In this document: piece after piece, positions 22,675 to 34,039 of the stretch
Layout of the letters: each line of letters opens with the position of its first letter
Position numbering within the stretch: the first letter of the stretch is position 1
Assembly: GCA_021014325.1 (NCBI GenBank)
Contig: CM037460.1
Span: 18,023,486 to 18,087,485 of the forward strand
DNA from: Plazaster borealis
Taxonomy: Eukaryota; Echinodermata; Asteroidea; Forcipulatida; Labidiasteridae
Length of the DNA stretch: 64,000 nucleotides
Direction of reading: 5' to 3'
Program-made: the position numbers and the translations under genes
Notes under the pieces: generated by a model
Database searches by the model: none
What the model was told of the DNA's origin: nothing
The model's input: the letters and a program-made list of their open reading frames with translations, nothing else

Positions 22675-25600
22675 CTAACTCTGACCAGTGGAACTTGGAA
22701 AATATGCAGGTGCACTACGAACATCCGTGACATTGTTTGAAGTTGGGCTGACGCCGGGTTGAAGTCTTGGTGTGCTGGATGTCATAGGCGGTGAATACGG
22801 GGGGGCATCGTAGGGCGATTGCTGGCCGGAATAGCCGAGTACTGGGGTTGGTACTTCTGCTGGATTGGTGGTAGCTACCATGGGTTGGACTTGACTCTGG
22901 CTGGTTGGCGGGTTGGTGTCACTTGGCATCACTGCACTGGCCATTTCTGTGCATTCAAATATTTCAAAAGTTGCTACATTTAAATAAGCGGACCTTCATA
23001 GCAAAATTAGTATTTCTTTTGCTTGATTATCCTATAGCAATTATCTTTAAAATAAAACAATGGGGGCAAAAAATGATGTACAAGTCAACTTTTTTTTGAA
23101 AAACAGTAACAGGTGCGAGACCCCGTAGCAGCATTGGGACCAAGGAACATTTTTTAGAAAAACAATGCCACTGTGAGACACTTTACTGTGATTTTAAATT
23201 TTCAATGGCACAGCTGAGAACCATCTCTGCCCTCATCTCTGTACCTACCCATTTACCCCTGGGTGATGAGAAGCAATTATAGTTAAGTATCTTGCTCAAG
23301 GACACAAGTGTCATGACCGGGATTCGAACCCACATCCTGATGACTCAGCAACCAGAACTTGAGTCTGATGCACTAAACCGCTCGGCCACAAAAAGGCGCC
23401 GGTCCGGGGTGGGATTCGAAACGGGGATACACTGAGGTCAAAGGCCAGGGCCAGAAGGCCAGCCTGACTCCCCCGGCGTGTAATTCCAGGCCTGTATTAT
23501 GGAATAACGACTCACCAGGCTCTTCTGTGGCATAGGGTGGCGGCATTCCAACCACCTCCTCATACTTGGGTAGTTTCCACTCCTGGTTGGCATACGGCGG
23601 GGGTCCCTGAAACTGTCCCTGGGGATTCTGGAAGTCTGTGTAGCGAGGCAGAACAGCAGATTCCACCATTCCTTGGTTGTCGTACGGGGAAAGTGAGTCG
23701 GATTGGGGCAAATTCTTTGTGAGAAAACAATAAACAAAATCAAATAATTAAAATCAACATCAGCATAGTTTTACTTTTTAGGAATTTAGATTTTTTTCTT
23801 TGGTGAATATAATGATATTATGATATTTATTAAAGTATCGCGCATGTATCCAACAATAAGGTATTCAAGGGGCTTAAAAAGCAGAATTTTTTTAAAAATT
23901 TTTTGGAAGTGGTGACATTCCTCCAATTCTATTTGTACGTGAAAATTACAGGAATTGATTGTCAGAAATGTTTATTAGAAGAAAAAAAATGTGTTCTACT
24001 GGAAAAAGTTCCAAATATTTACCTGTCTGTCTTCTGTTGAGGGACGTAATTGATGGGTGCGCCCTCTAGCGGTGATGACAGCACATTGTGTGGTACCGTC
24101 AGGCATGATGATGCGTACTTGGCGTGTTGCCGAGCTCCGTCTTACCTGATACCAGCACAGGTAGACGGTCAGCTTCAACACGATGGCAAAGATGAGAATT
24201 CTGCAAGGAAAATCCATTACAAACATATGACAATATCAAAGGTGAAATGGGATAAAGAACAGGGTCCAATTTCATAGAGCTGCTTAAGCAGAAAATATTG
24301 CTTAAAAATTGTCTGCTAAGCAGAAATGAGCAGGATACCAGTCACAAGTTGTACATGTGACATGGTAGTTTGGCTGGTAACCTTATTCTAGTAAGCATAA
24401 TTGTGCTGTGCTTAGCTAGTTTTTGTGCTTAAGCAGCTCTATGAAATTGGGCCCTAGAGCTGCTTCAGCAGAGAACTATGCAATACAACTTTCCTGCTTA
24501 GCAAAAAAAAGCAGGCTACCAGTCACAGAATGTACATCATTGTATTTTGGCTGGTAACCTTATTCGAGTAAGCATAATTTTGTTGTGCTTACATTGTCGC
24601 TATTTTTTGTGCTTAACCAGCTCCATGAAATTGGGCCCTGACATTTGGCCCTGAAATTGAATGAAAAACCAGGGCCAACACTCCAAGTTCTTTTGAGCTT
24701 TTAATGTGAAAGTTTACTTTAGAAATACGTTTTGAAAAACATTACACTGAAAACATCAAAAATTTGCGGTGACACCATGTAAATAGATCTCTTTTGAGTG
24801 ATGGGTGGTTCTGAGAATAACCGATGGACTCAACATTTCAGACAGTATACTCTGTCCGTCGTCAGGAGACTGCTGGATTCCAACATAATTTAGTAATTTT
24901 GTGAAAAAACAAACAAGATGTACCCAAATGTACAGTCTTGAAAAAAACATATACACAAATTACCTATGTTTGCTGTCTTTCCACCATGCAAACCTGTAAG
25001 TCTTACATGTATCACTGTTCCTACCTATAGGCCGGAAACCCATGTATCTGTTAGGCGTTTAGCATAAATGCGTAGTGTGTTATCCTTTAAAATGAAAATA
25101 CACGGCAAGCAATGCACACAGTTTTTACAGATAACGCAGTACGCAATACAGATACATGGAATTGTTATGTGCGTTGCTTGGTTGTACTTTCATTTTTACA
25201 CATTGTACACTACACATGACGCACAACGCATGAGGGACGCATAGATTTCCAGCCTAAGCCGATGTTGTAACGCTTATTGCTGCCTTATGGTACATACATT
25301 TTTAACAAACTTTTTATTGATGGAAAGAACACAAAATACTCTAAAATGTGAGACATATTTTGCTGTGTTTCTCATCTGATACCTCTAGCAACAAGAATTT
25401 AGAAAGACACAAAATTATTGTTCATCTACATCCATGACTTTATGACCCACATTTGAAATTGTAAAAATGTTGTATCTCGCTTAAAATAGCCTGGATATGC
25501 ACAAAACAAGTACACACGGAGGTACAACGTTTTTGCACAGAACATTCGTGGGAGATACAATGTTTTTGCAAAGTTAAGATACAACGTTTTTGCACTGGCG

Positions 25601-26757
25601 TGACGTTGTCTATACTTCACACACAAACAAACATGTACAGTAGACCTAAAACTCTAGCCTGGACCCAATTTCATAAGGAAAATATTGCTTAACATTTTTC
25701 TGCTACTAAGCACAACCAAGCAGGACACCAGTTACATTTTGTACATGTAAAATAGTATATTAGCTGGTAACCCTATTCTGTCAAGCATAATTTTGTTGTG
25801 CTTAGGAACTATTTGTATTAAGCAGCTCTATGAAATTGGACCCTGGAGCTGGCTGGGCTCAATGGGAACATTTCTCCCAAAGTACACCCAAACTTTGAAA
25901 GGCTTGTTTATTCAACCGCTGCTTCAGGAAATAACGACACCATTCCTGGAAAACGCATTGCAAGTGCAGCACACTGGAAAGAGGAAACACAATACGCGAG
26001 TATTCCTCTAAGGATAATTTGTAATATAATGTAGAGCTCTACAAAATATGCATAAAGGATACCGGCATGACATTTTGGTCCATGGATAAACGTTCAAACA
26101 TACACATTGTGTAGACTTTAATCAGAACTTTCAGATTTGTTTCAAGGGCAAGAAAATCGGAAATCAGACTAAAGTAGGAAGAATATCATGCTTGTGTATT
26201 ATTACATTACTGATTGTTACAGTAAAGCAGAACAGTCTGTTTTTTAGCTGAGCTAACAGATCCAGATAGTGTATTAACTAACAGAAATACTTTTTTTTCT
26301 CTTGGAACTCTCAACTGTATATGCCACATGGAAGATCAATACCTTACATTTTCTACATATTATAGGCAACACATCATGCATGGGCCGATACTACGGCCAT
26401 GTCCGAAGCTGTTGCTAAGGGTGTTTTATAACACACCTTGGCCTAAAATATGAAATAAGGAAAGAAACTTTCCAGGGTTTTTATAACGAAACAGTTTTAA
26501 TTCAACAATTAACCGTGGCGCAAATCTCATGCACTAGCCTAGATATTAGTTAACCACACATCACCGTGTATCAGCCAACCAGAATACAGAACTTGCCAAG
26601 AGGTACGTTACAATTGTTCTTATCAAAATAAAGTAATCTCATACTCACACATAAAAATAGTACTCCATTATGGAAGAAGGTTCAATACATGCGACAATTT
26701 CCAGAAATATACAAGTGTCGATCCCTGCCCGGTGTACAACGTCACACTCAGCAAATT
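22675..26757 (-). CDS. Single-pass membrane protein with PPxY-rich cytoplasmic tail (partial, four exons)
   Basis: Exons 26649-26757, 24023-24200, 23516-23714 and 22675-22946 join with matching phases (donors gtgagt, gtaaat, gtgagt) and end at TAG 22675-22677, about 252 residues. Order: a short Cys-containing ectodomain end (AECDVVHRAGIDTCIFLEIV then ACIEPSS), a membrane segment YYFYVILIFAIVLKLTVYLC, a basic stop-transfer RR, a folded-looking stretch VRIIMPDGTTQCAVITARGR, then a long Pro-rich tail with PPPYANQ, LPKYEEV and PPPYATE. Two PPxY motifs and one LPxY are typical ligands for WW domains such as those of NEDD4-family ubiquitin ligases. The layout resembles WBP1/VOPP1/PMEPA1-type adaptors, but I do not recognise an orthologue. 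The first exon(s), with start codon and any signal peptide, were not found upstream of 26757. Confidence 0.82.
23245..23400 (-). mobile_element. tRNA-Leu-like SINE
   Basis: On the - strand: gtggccgagcggtttagtgc (A box), cagactcaagttctgg (Leu-like anticodon arm), gtgggttcgaatcccggtca (B box), then gtgtccttgagcaagatact and acccaggggtaaatgggtag, a tail phrase common in invertebrate deuterostome SINEs. It lies in the intron between 22946 and 23516 of the PPxY gene. The 3' body extends to about 23170. Confidence 0.8.
23405..23500. mobile_element. MITE family W fragment
   Basis: aaaggccagggccagaaggc and the right terminus gtgtaattccaggcctg match the end of 7490-7668. It abuts the tRNA-Leu-like SINE. 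Confidence 0.5.
24263..24454. mobile_element. MITE family A copy, first of a tandem pair
   Basis: gggtccaatttcatagagct...cagctctatgaaattgggcc. Core in the same orientation as its neighbour 24455-24639. Confidence 0.85.
24455..24639. mobile_element. MITE family A copy, second of a tandem pair
   Basis: Starts tagagctgcttcagcagaga directly after the gggccc of the first copy and ends agctccatgaaattgggccc. The two copies share the boundary gggccc. They lie just upstream of the membrane exon of the PPxY gene. Confidence 0.8.
25661..25844. mobile_element. MITE family A copy
   Basis: ggacccaatttcataaggaa (agctgcttaag block lost) ... agcagctctatgaaattgga. Confidence 0.75.
26490..26610. repeat. Dispersed repeat, copy 2
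   Basis: accgtggcgcaaatctcatg and cagccaaccagaatacagaa match 4283-4365. Confidence 0.55.
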
Positions 26758-27026
26758 CTGTTTGAAGAAATAAAACTTATGCTGCTCCACTATCTGTATC
26801 AATCAGTACTCGTGCGCAAGTTTGATGGAAACGCTGCAGGCAGAAAGAGTGGGGAAAAAAATTGAGAATTAATATGAAATATATACAGTATGATACCACA
26901 GCAGGCAGCAGCTAATGCTACAAAGCTTGACAGACATGTGCAGAGAAAATGACATTATCATTTCCAAGAACAAAAATCTCAAGGGTAACTGAAGATGTAA
27001 TAACACAGTTTTGTTGTTTAAAGGTG

Positions 27027-27420
27027 AAAGGGTCTGTATACGTTTGGTAATGACTCTGAAAATTAATGGCAATAAAAACTGACTGCCTAAGAAGTACAGC
27101 AGCTTTGGATAGTATAATGCATTTTGAGAAACTTGTCACTTTGAAGTACTGTGGTTGTGGAAAAAGATATCAGTTTTTATCCAACAAAATTTGAATCTGA
27201 GAACGTTACTGACAGTAACGTTTCTCGGATTGTGTCTCCCAATAGCAGTTTATTCTTCCTGCATAGACATAATCGCTCCAGATTTTCGGCAATATCTCAA
27301 AAACACTACCACCTTTTGAAAAGAAATTTTCACAGGTTAGTTTTATGGTATATATCTACAACTATATAGGATTGGAACAAACAGTGGTTTCCAATTATCA
27401 AACGTATACAATCCCTTTAA
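27027..27420. mobile_element. MITE family B copy
   Basis: aaagggtctgtatacgtttg...aaacgtatacaatcccttta, inverted; internal gagaacgttactgacagtaa pair. Confidence 0.85.
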
Positions 27421-27437
27421 AAGAAACAGTTTTAGAT

Positions 27438-27642
27438 TTAAAGGGTGCTGTGTCGTCATGATCAAAGCAGGTCTGTGGCAGTATACAGAATTATTAACTC
27501 TTACCCAGTTACTGCACGAGGGCGTTCTCTCCATAGATACGATACTGAGGAAAGGCACGCACGTGCATTAACTAGGTGAGAGTTCATAATTCCATGTACA
27601 GCCACAGAACTGCTTTGACCGTGATGACACAACCCCTTTAAA
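27438..27642. mobile_element. MITE family K, uninterrupted copy
   Basis: Left aagggtgctgtgtcgtcatg then atcaaagcaggtctgtggc; right ccatgtacagccacagaact then gctttgaccgtgatgacaca. The middle agttactgcacgagggcgtt matches 41795-41815. Copy 2 at 41550-41943 carries an insertion. Confidence 0.75.
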
Positions 27643-27699
27643 AGAACACTCTCCTTTTTTTTAGGAGAAGGGGGATTTTTTTTTACGTTGTAAAGTACT

Positions 27700-28330
27700 T
27701 CAATCTAATCACTTTCACTTTGATAACACCAGCTCAGAGCCAACATTCCTCCAAAACATATTTTACACATGGTTGTACCCGCAAGTTTACTATTGTATTT
27801 ATAATTACTCCTAATAACTCTCCTTCAAGTTGGTACCAAAGCCTTCCACAAAGTACCAAAACTTCCAGGAGCATTGGGTACAGCTGGTATTATATGGAAA
27901 CCCCATGGCTTGTGTACTGTGGACTTTGTCTCCTCAGTCTAAAATGAAAATTTGTGGCAAGAGCCAGTTGGGCAGGAGAGTATACCGTTTTTTGTTATTC
28001 TCAATGCATCAATGGGAAAAGATTGAAGTGGCCCAGATGTGGATGACAAACCGAATGAGTTCCGTGTGCAAAAGTGTATGGCGCAATGTGGAGGTCAGGT
28101 TTGTCCACAGATTGTTCGCCTAGATGCAGGAAGAAAATTGAGTGGTTGATTTGGTTAAAAAGTGAGAAAAACATGAACAAGTTTTCATTTTGCATACGCT
28201 GTCAGCCGAGGCGGCAGAGGCGATCCACAATGATTTCTCCTGAACAGATCAACCACTCATTGTTCTCATTGTATCTCAAGTAAAAATATGTGTGAATATC
28301 ATGACTTTAACTCTTTAAAGTATCAAAGAA
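27700..28330. other. Unassigned stretch, no supported gene
   Basis: Reading frames of up to 97 codons on the + strand do not look coding. On the - strand a short frame near 27830-27925 contains CSWKFWYFVEGF, which recalls Cys/Trp/Tyr-rich ectodomains, but it has an upstream in-frame stop, no good splice sites and no second exon. Confidence 0.3.
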
Positions 28331-28553
28331 ACGTGAAAAAAGTTGCGGGGTACACTTTGAACACGAAAACGCACTGTGTTTGTCACTCACATTTGACATT
28401 TCAATCCTTTCCCATGATGCATTGAGAACGTCAGAAAGGTTTATTTCACAGACACACGACAGCATGAGGAATTGACATTTCCATCAACTCCCACGATGCA
28501 TTGAGAATACGAATAGGTTTATTCCATAGACGACAGACGACAACCATGAGGAA

Positions 28554-29242
28554 TAGACTGTGCAAGTCTCGCGCGTATCAGAATGAGAAAACACGTCAAA
28601 CGAAGAACATTTTTTTTCTGAAATCAAATCTTTGTTTTAAATTATATCTAATGACTAAATCTGAACAACAAAAATACTCATTAATTTTTATAGAATTAGT
28701 TTAAGCTTTTATAATAAATACACAAATGTGTGACCTATTATTTAAACAAAAAATTAAAACTCTGGGACAAGTCAGCTTTTTTTTATCTTAACTTTTTAGA
28801 AACCCCTTATGTGGATTCGCCATGGTCACACCGGCGTAAAATTGACGTGTGACGCAGTTTAAAGAGGACGCTGACGCCTCAACAACCATAGACTGCAATG
28901 AAAAGGCTTCGCGTTGCGATTACAGCATCTGGCGATTATCATCGCGCATCCAAAACAAGGGTTTTACCTAAGTTTTGTGATCGGAAAATTCTTAATTTTT
29001 TGCAGTAACCCGGAAAATGAGGTCAAGTTTAATTCTCAGGTTTTCTTCGTTATATTGTTGAATTGATTTTCCTTTCATATTTTGTATCACTGTATTACAT
29101 TCCTAACAACATATATAATATAATTTTCATGGTCATAAACTACATTAAACTAAAATAATTGACGAAACAAAATCTCACCCACGTAAAACTCCATATGGTT
29201 GGGACCACAATGGCCCCGGAAGTTCGAGACTTGCTTAGTCTA
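28554..29242. mobile_element. DNA-transposon-like element, family E copy 2 (689 bp)
   Basis: tagactgtgcaagtctcgcg at the left; agttcgagacttgcttagtc at the right. Collinear with 21503-22207 throughout, with small indels. Confidence 0.9.
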
Positions 29243-29485
29243 TTGACATTTCCATCATTTCCCATGATGCGTTGAAAATGTCAAAAAGGTTTATTTCACA
29301 AGACAGAGCACACCAGAGAAGACATTTCTTTCTTCTTCTAATACTTTTATGTGACATAGAATTGCCAGATGGCATCTTTGTGCTTCTGGCAACTTTGCTA
29401 TTCTCAGAGCTGACCGCACTACAAATGTCCAGATATTTCTCAAGAGGAAAACCAAAGTGGTTAGAAAATAAAAGATTCTACTATA

Positions 29486-29833
29486 CCAGGGCTCGAATTT
29501 GGGGAGAAAATCCACAAGACTACAGGGATTGTACATGTAGTTGTAGCTCAAAATGTTTACGGTACCAGATGTTTTTTAACAAGACCAGTCATACCAAAAT
29601 ATTTGAATTGGTTAACTTGAATTTGAACAAGCACCGAGAGAAGATTTAAATCTCATTTGTATTATGGGCAAGTATTCTTCAATACTCAATTGAAAGATTT
29701 TTATCAGACTGAAAAATCTAAATATTTGAATAAAAACACAAGACCGCTGGACTTTGTCCAGTCATGAGTTTACTGGTCCGGTGCTGAAACCACTGGCCTC
29801 GGGCCTGCGGTCCAGTGTAAATTTCAATCCCTG
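29486..29833. mobile_element. hAT-like element, family F copy 2
   Basis: ccagggctcgaatttgggga ... ctggcctcgggcctgcggtc then cagtgtaaatttcaatccct. Confidence 0.75.
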
Positions 29834-29939
29834 TATTCCCAACGTTGCAACTCACTTTATAATGTGTGTGTTTTTAACGATAAAATCCCACTGGAAGACT
29901 GATTAGATTTTTATCCTTGTGGTTTGGAGCCCTCCCATT

Positions 29940-30432
29940 TAACGGCAGAGTCATAGATTGGTAATATACATGTACTCAAAAAATTAACCACCATTTAAAA
30001 ACTTACTTGTTGAGAAGTGCACAGCAGCTGTTGATAGTTAAGACTATTTCGAGAAAAAGGATTCCTTCGAAGTAATATGGCTCGGATAATTTTTAACCCT
30101 AAAACATTTGAATCTGAAAAACGATTTATGCATGAACCGTTTCTCAGATTTTTGAGGGTTGCTGTCCGTTCGCGAACGCTGCGGCCAGAGATGCGGTTGG
30201 TACCCACTGTCACCTCGCTAAACGTAGATGTATGCGACGTTCTTGTGAAAATACAGTGACAGTTTTTTTCTGTTCTCTCAACAAGTAGACACTGTATTCA
30301 GCTGAAACTTTCACAGTAAGCTTATTTCACAGATGACTTTTAAATATGTATCTTTCTTGACAATTTTGCCAATAAATCAGCATTACATGTACATATACAT
30401 TGCAAAAACCAATCTATGACCTTACCTTTAAA
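29940..30432. mobile_element. Inverted-ended repeat, tttaaaggtagggtcat family
   Basis: aacggcagagtcatagattg at the left, ccaatctatgacc then ttacctttaaagg at the right. Contains tacccactgtcacctcgcta and gaaaaacgatttatgcatga. Confidence 0.65.
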
Positions 30433-30801
30433 GGGAAAGTTGAAATCATTTCCCCTCCTCTAGTTTTCAATAAACACACCACACAATTAACCAGTGAAAA
30501 ATTGATTAGAAAAAGCCATCAAACTCAGTGGTCATGGTTTAAGTGGAAACAGCGAAAAGCTGTTTAATGTTTTGTCAGGCAAGTTTACATCAGGGAAATC
30601 AAGGCTAATATCAAACTACATGTCAGCAACAGTGAGGTTTTTTTAACTTTTTTTTTTAAAGCCATTTCCTAGAATTTTGCGTTTTTTTCAGGAAGAATTA
30701 TTTCTGTTAAGAAGTGATACTGGCAAGGACTTTATAACAAGTAAACCTCCAAACTGAAATCTGTTCTTCAATATGTACCATCACAAGTACTTTTTGTCTT
30801 T

Positions 30802-31608
30802 AAAGCCCCTTTCACACGAGAGCAATTTAGCAAGGGTCCCTTGCTAAATTGTAGCATGGTTGCAAAAATTTACAAAATGTACCTCGTGTGAAAGGACAAC
30901 AATTGTTGGAGTGTCCAAGGTCCCTTGTAAAATCGTGACCAACATTGCTACATTTCGTCGGAGGTCCGGACCTACGACAAAATCTTCCGCTAGCGGAAGT
31001 TTTGACCAAGGATGTGCGCGAAATCATCGTGTGAAGGGAACCTTTGTTTATTGGACGACGTCCTGTGCGAAGTCTCCCACACTGCGCATGCGTGGCAACT
31101 ATTTGTGCGACATGTTGTATCGTGACGTGATTAACTGCCATGGGGTTTTGTATCCATTCACGCTGGCGGTGCTTTTCGTGCAGCAATTTCTTAACTCTAT
31201 TCATCATAGAAATAGAGTGAACAAATTTGAAAATCATCCACAGAAGGAGACTTGCTACTTTGAGAAGACAAGAATCCTTTTTATTTAACTGCCGTCGGTG
31301 ACCTTCATTATTGTAAAGTCGCACTACTAAAATACCAAAAACCTTTCTCGGCGAAAAATCTCAAACTTTTTCCAGGCTTTTCGGAGCCTGGTTTTGCCCA
31401 CAGAAAACATGCAACGACTTGATTCCACTTGTAGTATCTATTTCACTGATTTATGAGTCGTTGGCTGATTACCAGTGATGTTTGCACTTTCATAGCGCAC
31501 AACGGTTGCTAAATCAGTCATGCACGATGACAACAAATAAACAATCAGCGGTCGTAAAATTCGTAGCAAGGGACCATGTTAAAATTGTTGTCGTGTGAAA
31601 AGGGCTTA
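30802..31608. mobile_element. Element of about 807 bp with inverted ends and TTA-type site
   Basis: aagcccctttcacacgagag (30802) and tcgtgtgaaaagggctta (31591-31608) are inverted and flanked by tta/taa. The gcaagggtcccttgctaaat hairpin follows the left end; gtagcaagggaccatg precedes the right end. A second internal terminal-like phrase is at 30886 (tcgtgtgaaaggacaaca). The frame 30860-31288 shows no known domain. A 3-bp TWA site suggests a PIF/Harbinger type; inference. Confidence 0.7.
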
Positions 31609-32189
31609 AGAATGAAAAAATCTTCAATCAATTTGAGGATTGGTAATATTTTATCCTTTTGGCTTTTAAACCGCCCATTTATTCATTAGCAAAATAGGGG
31701 CATGGAGGAAGGTGCCATGGAGGAAGGGTGGGAGGTATTTCCCTGACTGTTGAAATACATTACTGCAATACAACCCGAACAAGGAAAAGAAAATAATAAT
31801 ACAGAAACTGAAACTTGACATTAGCTCTAACAAACTTTACACAATCAACAATAATCTAAACATCCTAAATAAAAGAAAACACATTTATTCATGCTACAGT
31901 AGGGGCATGGAGGAAGGTTTGGGAGTAATTCTCGACTGTAGAAATGTTTTGCTTTATAACGAAAACAGGAAATTTAAACAAACTTCACGCAACCAACATA
32001 TCTAAATCTAAACTACCCAATAAAATAAAATGCAAAATATCAGGCAGAAGAATTTCATCATGCATAAATCCTACTATAACACTCTACAACTGGGGAGTAC
32101 TGACTTTTAGCACTTCACTTCGATATTTAAAAACTTTATCGTGCCTCTGTGCGATAATATTTTTTGGAATTGCTGATTTTCCAGAAAAA

Positions 32190-32947
32190 GGCTACTAGCC
32201 AAATAACCATGTCATTTGAACCATTTGCAACTGGTTTCCTGTGTATTTTTGCTTAGCAGAATATTGTTAAGCACTATTGTCTGAATATAATTGTTTTTAC
32301 CCGTAACCTTACATCTGTGTAAGGGTACATCGGTGTAAGGGTAAAAACAAATTATAACGCCAATGCAAAATTAACATACATGTAACATGTATATTAAATC
32401 GTTGCGGTACCCGCTGCTAAAACCTAGGATTTGAACTGCCTCTAGCCACCGGGCTAGCTCGTTGGTCTAGTGGTAAGACATCTGCTGTAGCAATGCACAG
32501 CAAAGGTCGTGAGTTTGAATCCTATCCGTGTGATTTGCCTGTGGAATTTTTTCACAGAACTCAGGAAAGTACTGAGTATACAGTGCTTAATACACCTCGG
32601 TGTACATGTAAGGATAAAAACAAATTATATTCTTTATTCCCCATGCAAAATTAACATCCATTAAATCGTTGCGGTACCCGCTGCTAAAACCTAGGATTCC
32701 AGCCACCGGGCTAGCTTGGTGGTCTAGTGGTAAGACATCTGCTCTAGCAATGCAAAGGTTGTGGGTTCAAATCCCACCCGACATGCCCGAGTGATTTTAT
32801 CACAGAACTCGGGAAAGTACTAAGTATACAGTGCTTAATACAAAAATCGGTGTATAGGTAAAAACAAATTATATCCTTTATCCCCGATGCAAAATTAACA
32901 TCTATTACACTATTGTCTGCTAAAGCAGCTCCATGAAATTTGGCCCA
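32190..32947. mobile_element. MITE family A copy split by a SINE dimer
   Basis: Left part ctactagccaaataaccatg to aagcactattgtctg, right part cactattgtctgctaaagca to ccatgaaatttggcccaggg. The repeated 12-bp cactattgtctg marks the insertion. Confidence 0.85.
32284..32907 (+). mobile_element. tRNA-derived SINE, direct dimer with perfect 12-bp target-site duplication
   Basis: cactattgtctg lies at 32272-32283 and 32908-32919. Two units on the + strand each carry gtggtctagtggtaagacat or gttggtctagtggtaagaca (A box), a B box (gagtttgaatcctatcc / gggttcaaatcccaccc) and the tail ggaaagtactgagtatacag or variant. The units are joined through cgatgcaaaattaacatcta-type sequence. Unit 1 has a weaker B box, so unit 2 is the better candidate promoter. 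Confidence 0.88.
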
Positions 32948-33420
32948 GGGCCTTACATGTATATTGCATGGAACTATGTACATTGTACCATGTAACTCTG
33001 CACAGAATTCAGCGTCCAGCAACGCCTAGAACTGGTTCAAAGATGTCATTGCGGTTTGTTGTCTACCTGATAGACAATACAGTACATTTCAGACTTGAAA
33101 TATTAGTCTAAGCAACGCCCTGGAGCTAGCTGGGCCCCTGTAGAAATGTAGCTTTCTCTTACGCACCTTTATCACCATGCAAAGTTTCAAATCTTACTCT
33201 TAAATCTCATTATCTGGCTGATCAGCTGACATTAGTTATAACTTATTGCATACATATTTGTAAACCTTTAACTAAATATCAATACTCCCTGTACAATGTA
33301 CAATGTACATGTTCGTGCCAAGAACAACGCACGTAGCTCTCCTTAACAATTAAATGCTGGTGGGCCTTCAGTGTACCTCTGCCAAGTTCCAAAATGTATG
33401 ACAGCACTTTCAATCCACTA

Positions 33421-33552
33421 AGTGCGCATTTTCGTAACACTGCTTACCGCGGAATAATGCGCTTACGGCCCATACACTGTAGATTCACATGATTTATAGG
33501 GTGCAGTAAGCGCAGAATTCCACGGTAAGCGGTGCAATGAAATTGGGTCCTG
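33421..33552. mobile_element. MITE family H, short copy
   Basis: actgcttaccgcggaataat...ttccacggtaagcggtgcaa then tgaaattggg. Confidence 0.7.
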
Positions 33553-33688
33553 ATCAATTTCCATCTATCGGACATGAGTCTACGGGATATTGAGACTCTT
33601 TGCAACTCTATATCTTAGAAAATATCACGTGCATCAGAGAAAAGGTGTCAACCGGGCAGCAGCGGTATCCATACCATGGTGCTGACCA

Positions 33689-33842
33689 GGGCCCAATTTC
33701 ATAGAGCTGCTTAAATGCTTAACAATTTTCTGCTAAGCAGAAATGAGCAGGATACCATTCACAAGTTGCACAAGTGGCGGGGTAGTTTGGCTCGTAACCT
33801 TATTTGTGCTTAGCTACTTTATGTGCTTTTAAAAGCAGCTTT
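33689..33842. mobile_element. MITE family A copy, right end truncated
   Basis: gggcccaatttcatagagct...gcttttaaaagcagcttt; the final ctatgaaattgggccc is lost. Confidence 0.75.
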
Positions 33843-34039
33843 ACTCAAAAACGCTGATATGAATGCCAGTAAGTGTTCTACATAAAGCTAAAGTTGGGTA
33901 CTTACCCAACTGTATCTTTCATACATGATACACGTATACAAAACTGGAAGTGAGCAATATGAACTCTTAAACTGTGTACCTGTATTTTTTTCCAACAAAA
34001 GCTAATTCTGGCTAAAACCAATATCTACATCATTCTACA

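Noticed and set aside
23330..23400. tRNA-Leu gene on the - strand
   Set aside because: The Leu-like arm is good, but the acceptor stem does not close and a SINE body follows.
27830..28123. 97-codon frame and the opposite-strand CSWKFWYFVEGF stretch as an ectodomain exon of the PPxY gene
   Set aside because: In-frame stops on both sides and no usable splice sites in the needed phase.
30860..31288. 142-codon frame within an inverted-repeat element
   Set aside because: No transposase motif; terminal-repeat words cross the frame; an antisense frame of similar length exists.
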